A DNA stretch of 64,000 nucleotides from Zerene cesonia (taxonomy: Eukaryota > Arthropoda > Insecta > Lepidoptera > Pieridae). Shown piece by piece: positions 60,315 through 64,000 of the stretch. A program made the position numbers and the translations under genes. Location of the stretch: NCBI RefSeq assembly GCF_012273895.1, contig NC_052114.1, forward strand, positions 2,976,001 to 3,040,000, read 5' to 3'. Under the pieces are notes generated by a model. That model saw only the letters and a program-made list of their open reading frames with translations, searched no databases and was not told the DNA's origin. Position 1 is the first letter of the stretch. Every line of letters begins with the position of its first letter.

Positions 60315-60418
60315 ACGTGCAGATAAATAAATATTCTACAATTTCCCAGAAATATAACCCTTAATGCAAAGGCGATATTGTAGTCTTTTGCGTAAAGGAT
60401 AAAATGTCAAACTCAACT
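60315..60418 (-). other. Candidate non-coding first exon
   Basis: On the minus strand, an arthropod-type initiator TCAGT (60420-60416, A at 60418) is followed after 104 nt by a GTAAGT donor at 60314. The interval contains no ATG. This would give a leader spliced to the acceptor at 52022 across about 8.3 kb. No TATA box or DPE was seen. The pairing of these two signals could be chance. Confidence 0.2.
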
Positions 60419-60441
60419 GACAGCTGTCAGTCACAAGTGAC
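60416..60441. promoter_or_regulatory. Palindromic motif cluster
   Basis: ACTGACAGCTGTCAGT (60416-60431) is a perfect 16-bp palindrome containing an E-box (CAGCTG) and paired TGACAG sites of the TALE-homeodomain type. It overlaps GTCAC-AA-GTGAC (60430-60441). A GC-rich stretch follows (CAGCCGCGGTCCCGC). It is a candidate promoter or enhancer core, and the factors are inferred only from motif resemblance. Confidence 0.35.
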
Positions 60442-63400
60442 ATGGCAACCAGCCGCGGTCCCGCTTTTTCGCTTGAGCGCTCGTTTAGCATTTGTGGGGG
60501 TTACTATGAAAATAGAAATGATTTGATAAAAGAAATTACAGTTAAGGTGTATTCTTCAAATTCAAAGTATATAGTATTTATATTATTTTATATAGATTTA
60601 AATATATGATCGAAAATTTATTAAAAGAGATTAAATATGAAAACGGACACTATAGCTTCATAGTGGTATAAATAATTACATGTAATCTCTTCCATACATT
60701 TCTATTATCTACAATATAAACGTAATGTAAATGTAATCTAAGTAGTCACACACCTGTGCCTGAGGTAAGATAATATACCGACTTCCAACCACAAGTGTCA
60801 AATCAATAAACGCACGACTTCCACCAAAGCCAGACTGTATTATTAATGTACGAGTCCCTGTAGAATTTTTATAACTAAAGCAGACTTAATATTGTCACAT
60901 AGGAGTGTCTGTTTAAATATTAATTCGTAGCAAATTATTAAGAAGTCGCTCACGAAAGTTCGTTGCGTGTGGATTAATTACTTATAAATTATTAGCTCAC
61001 ACACAGATTCAAGTATCCTCAGCTACGATGGAGCCAAACCGGTCGAATTGTTGATAACTTCCGGAGCGAAAGAAATAAGACGTAGAATCAAGACTGAATA
61101 GTTTCTTTTCTTATTTTGTTGGTTCCACAATGCTTTTATTTCTTTTGGCCAGACGTCTGCTAGCGCAGTGCTTTTTCTGACAGCATTATTTTTATTGAAA
61201 CTGGTTTGACTAATTTCTTTTTATAGTTCTGTTTCATTTATTCCTTACGGTTTTATGTTTTGAAATCACCTTGATATGTCTAATCCTATCGATATTATAT
61301 TACTTAATTTGCTTCAAATTATTATTATTAAACTGGTTTCATTAAAGCATATTGCATGAGCATTTACTGTATTATAAAACTTTTTCAGCTTTGTTAAATA
61401 ATAATAATAATATTTAGATATATAATAAATTAATAATAAAAAAGAATTAAATCAATTTAGAATATCGCGGCTATCTTTTCCCCTTTTTCCTAATGCACTG
61501 ATTCTGTTTCCTTGACATAAATCACACATCAAACGATCTTAATAGTATTACAATATATTACATTGTACCGCAATCTTCGTTAGATATTCACCCATTCTCG
61601 TATACCCATGATTTATACCTTCAATATCCATAACACTTGCCACGGGAGAGTCCATTTCACATAGAGCAGTTTGTACAGTGAGACGAATCGTGTAATCTAT
61701 TTTACTGCCAATAGTCATTTATCTAATGCTTATACGTAATGGCTAGTCAAAAACCTCTGTCCATTTTTTAGCTATGAGAATTGAATGTTGGAGAGCCGAA
61801 AAAGCAATGGAATCGATATTTCATGAACATATGTTGGTGAATTTATTTCGCTTCTTGTTCAAAGTGGCACAAAGGATTTTAGTATTTTTTATTAATTGCA
61901 GTTTCACCAAAGCGATATTTCGAAACATGTGTGTTGCTACAATTTTGTCGAATTTTGTTTCAACATCGTCAGTTATATTGTAAATAAGAAAAAATACATT
62001 ATCGCTACATGTCAAGGTCACCGCATTGTTCCCGCTTCTGTATTCTTCATTACAGACGGTTTTATTGTCAAGATGAAACGAGAAAATGGTATTCAGTAGG
62101 TACTGTAGATTACTTTTTCTCCAAGACCTCGTTCCGATACTCCCAAAGAATCTAAGAAATAGAAAGAAATGGGACGCAGGAATCGAAGAATAGAAAAGTT
62201 ATTGACCGGTTGAGTTGCAAAGCTATTAAGAAGTTTAACGTCGGCCTAGTAATAATTAATTAGAATTATTGATGGGCAAATTACGCAGTTTGAAGCTTTG
62301 GTGATGTTAAAACGTCTTAGTAAAAGACTCGTAACTATTTTCAAATTTTAATGAATAAATAAAGGGTTCTAATGCAGATAATTTCAAAGTTATATTTAAG
62401 ATTGGCGGTGGATTGAAAATTTAAATATCGGGATAATATCGAATATGCTTTTTGATTTGTTTATTTTAGGAATAATTTAAAAAGGTATCTAACGTTGATT
62501 CTGATGAAAGATTTTTAACAATTAAATGAAATAAAAAGTTTAAGAAACGTAAAAGCTGTTTCATATTAATGTACAACAGATTTACAAACTAATTATGATA
62601 GTTCTTTTAAGGTTTGAACAAAAACGTGTAAACCTATATCGCTTCTGTTTGTGGGAGAAATTATTGTATTTAAATAATGATGTTATAATGTTGATTGTTT
62701 TGTGTTATGAATGAATCAGTGTATGCACTCGTTCGTTTAATTAATTCTGTAACTGACCATGACCGCGATCGCTGTAAAATTTTGGAAATATCGAAATTAA
62801 GAAAATGTAAATCCTAAATCTTAATACGTTGTTTAATATGTAAAAACACAAATGATGATGGTTTACTCTAGACATATTTTTTATATTGCATCAAATTATA
62901 GCTCTCTGTTCAATTTATTTCATCAACGATACATCAATAGCTATTTAATCCAAGTGGAAGATTAAGATATTCCTAAATCAAATATTACCTAATATCGAAA
63001 GAAACGGATCAAATATTTTCAAATCGACATGTAGCAATCAATTCCGTCTGTAGGAGTAACGCCGTTTCTAAAGTAAGTATTAAAAATCATCCGTTACATG
63101 GAGTTTATTACTTATACGGTATATCTTATATATATATTACGGTCTATTTACTATAATTAATGAATAATGAATATAATGAATTAAATCTACACCGCAGGGT
63201 ATCAAGAGTAAATCAGTGTAGCTTTCAATGAATATTCTATTTTATAAAACACATCAAAACAAGATTGGTGAATTTGATAACATTTATTTACCAATATTAT
63301 CTACGTCACTACAACTCTTGTAAGCTATAAATTGTCACCTTTACCGAATAATAAACAAACATTTAGCGCATTATATCATGCATTGATTTTTAATAAGCCT

Positions 63401-63853
63401 CTTTAGGAACCTTATAATCAGTAGTTCGTTAAAATTCATCAATTGAATGGCAGAGTCAAAAATTTGCAACCCAAATCGCACTGCAGTAGTCTAGTGCAGA
63501 CTTTTTGTGTAAGGTTTCAAGAAACTCTGATTAGCATGCTATACGGGACACCCACTTTAAAATTTATTTTAAATTATCTGAGAATATATTAACACTATTA
63601 TTTCACAATCTCATTGCATATTACCGATAAAACGAGCCTGTAAAATGGATTTATCGCAGTACAAAGTGTTGTTTCATATCGTTTCAAGATACTATGACGC
63701 TGTATAAAGCTTCTTGTCATTAGCACTGGATTTACCAAGTTTTTTCACATCTCATAACATAAAACACTTCATTCGACACACACACTGTACGTTAATTGTT
63801 GTTTTAGTGTATTGTAACTTAATTTTGGGTTATATTGTTGTATTTAGTGTAAG
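60442..63853. other. Non-coding DNA
   Basis: No exon or repeat was recognised. Three overlapping frames on both strands at 61774-62099 look coincidental. Confidence 0.4.
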
Positions 63854-64000
63854 ATGACCAACGAAACGCGACGCGAAACACATACGCCCATAGCGCGCGC
63901 ATTCGGCCAACTGAATTGTGTTACCCCGGTCTCCCCGGCCGAGGGGTATAGCCCGGCCGGCGCAGAGAGCGTAGACCTTATATTGTGTATACTCTATGAT
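63854..64000 (+). other. CpG-dense block with an open frame running off the window
   Basis: From ATG at 63854 a frame stays open for 49 codons to the window edge (begins MTNETRRETHTPIARAFGQL). The block is GC- and CpG-rich (CATAGCGCGCGCATTCGGCC, CCCCGGTCTCCCCGGCCGAG), unlike the AT-rich DNA to its left. GC-rich DNA lacks stops by chance, so this may instead be a promoter-proximal island or untranslated exon, on either strand. A TCAGT initiator-like motif is present on the minus strand near 63911. No family is recognised. Confidence 0.3.

Noticed and set aside
61774..62099. Three overlapping 66-69 codon frames on both strands
   Set aside because: Mutual overlap on opposite strands without splice or motif support indicates chance.
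1..64000. CRISPR arrays, operons, bacterial promoters or phage genes
   Set aside because: The gene-poor AT-rich sequence, spliced exon signals and lepidopteran-type transposons show a eukaryotic nuclear genome; no regularly spaced repeats were seen.

Overview
The window looks like intronic and intergenic DNA from a moth or butterfly (Lepidoptera). It is strongly AT-rich and almost free of coding sequence. It is crowded with short interspersed elements of types common in lepidopteran genomes: non-autonomous Helitron-like elements that begin TC, end CTAG and sit between A and T; 5'-truncated retroposon copies with T-rich or A-rich tails; and 3' ends of non-LTR retrotransposons with TAAATAAATAAA tails. 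The order is assigned from remembered resemblance of these repeats; no search was run. Almost all the open reading frames of 60-146 codons are chance frames or lie inside repeats.

One gene segment is well supported. It is an exon on the minus strand at 52022-51773, with a polypyrimidine-AG acceptor, 108 nt of 5' UTR, a strong-context ATG at 51914, a 47-codon start that encodes a basic N-terminus followed by a signal peptide or signal-anchor segment, and a consensus GTAAGT donor in phase 1. It looks like the first coding exon of a secreted or membrane protein with very large flanking introns. The protein family cannot be named from this exon. The 5' UTR carries four upstream ATGs. A possible non-coding first exon lies at 60418-60315 on the same strand, next to a 16-bp palindrome. 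A CpG-dense block with an open frame lies at the right edge (63854-64000).

Layout: 1-31 kb carries all copies of one retroposon family (repeat A) plus many Helitron-like elements and relics. 31-50 kb carries Helitron-like elements and an unusual family of three copies (38.5, 45.0 and 49.9 kb) built around a tRNA-like sequence. Two of these copies have 12-13 bp target-site duplications, and one is a 165-bp element whose tRNA part has been converted into a 40-bp-arm hairpin. 50-52 kb holds the coding exon. 52-56 kb is a dense cluster of transposon ends. 56-64 kb is the presumed upstream intron or 5' flank. Near-perfect hairpins at 25.33, 46.57, 46.69 and 51.03 kb are not explained by the repeat families.
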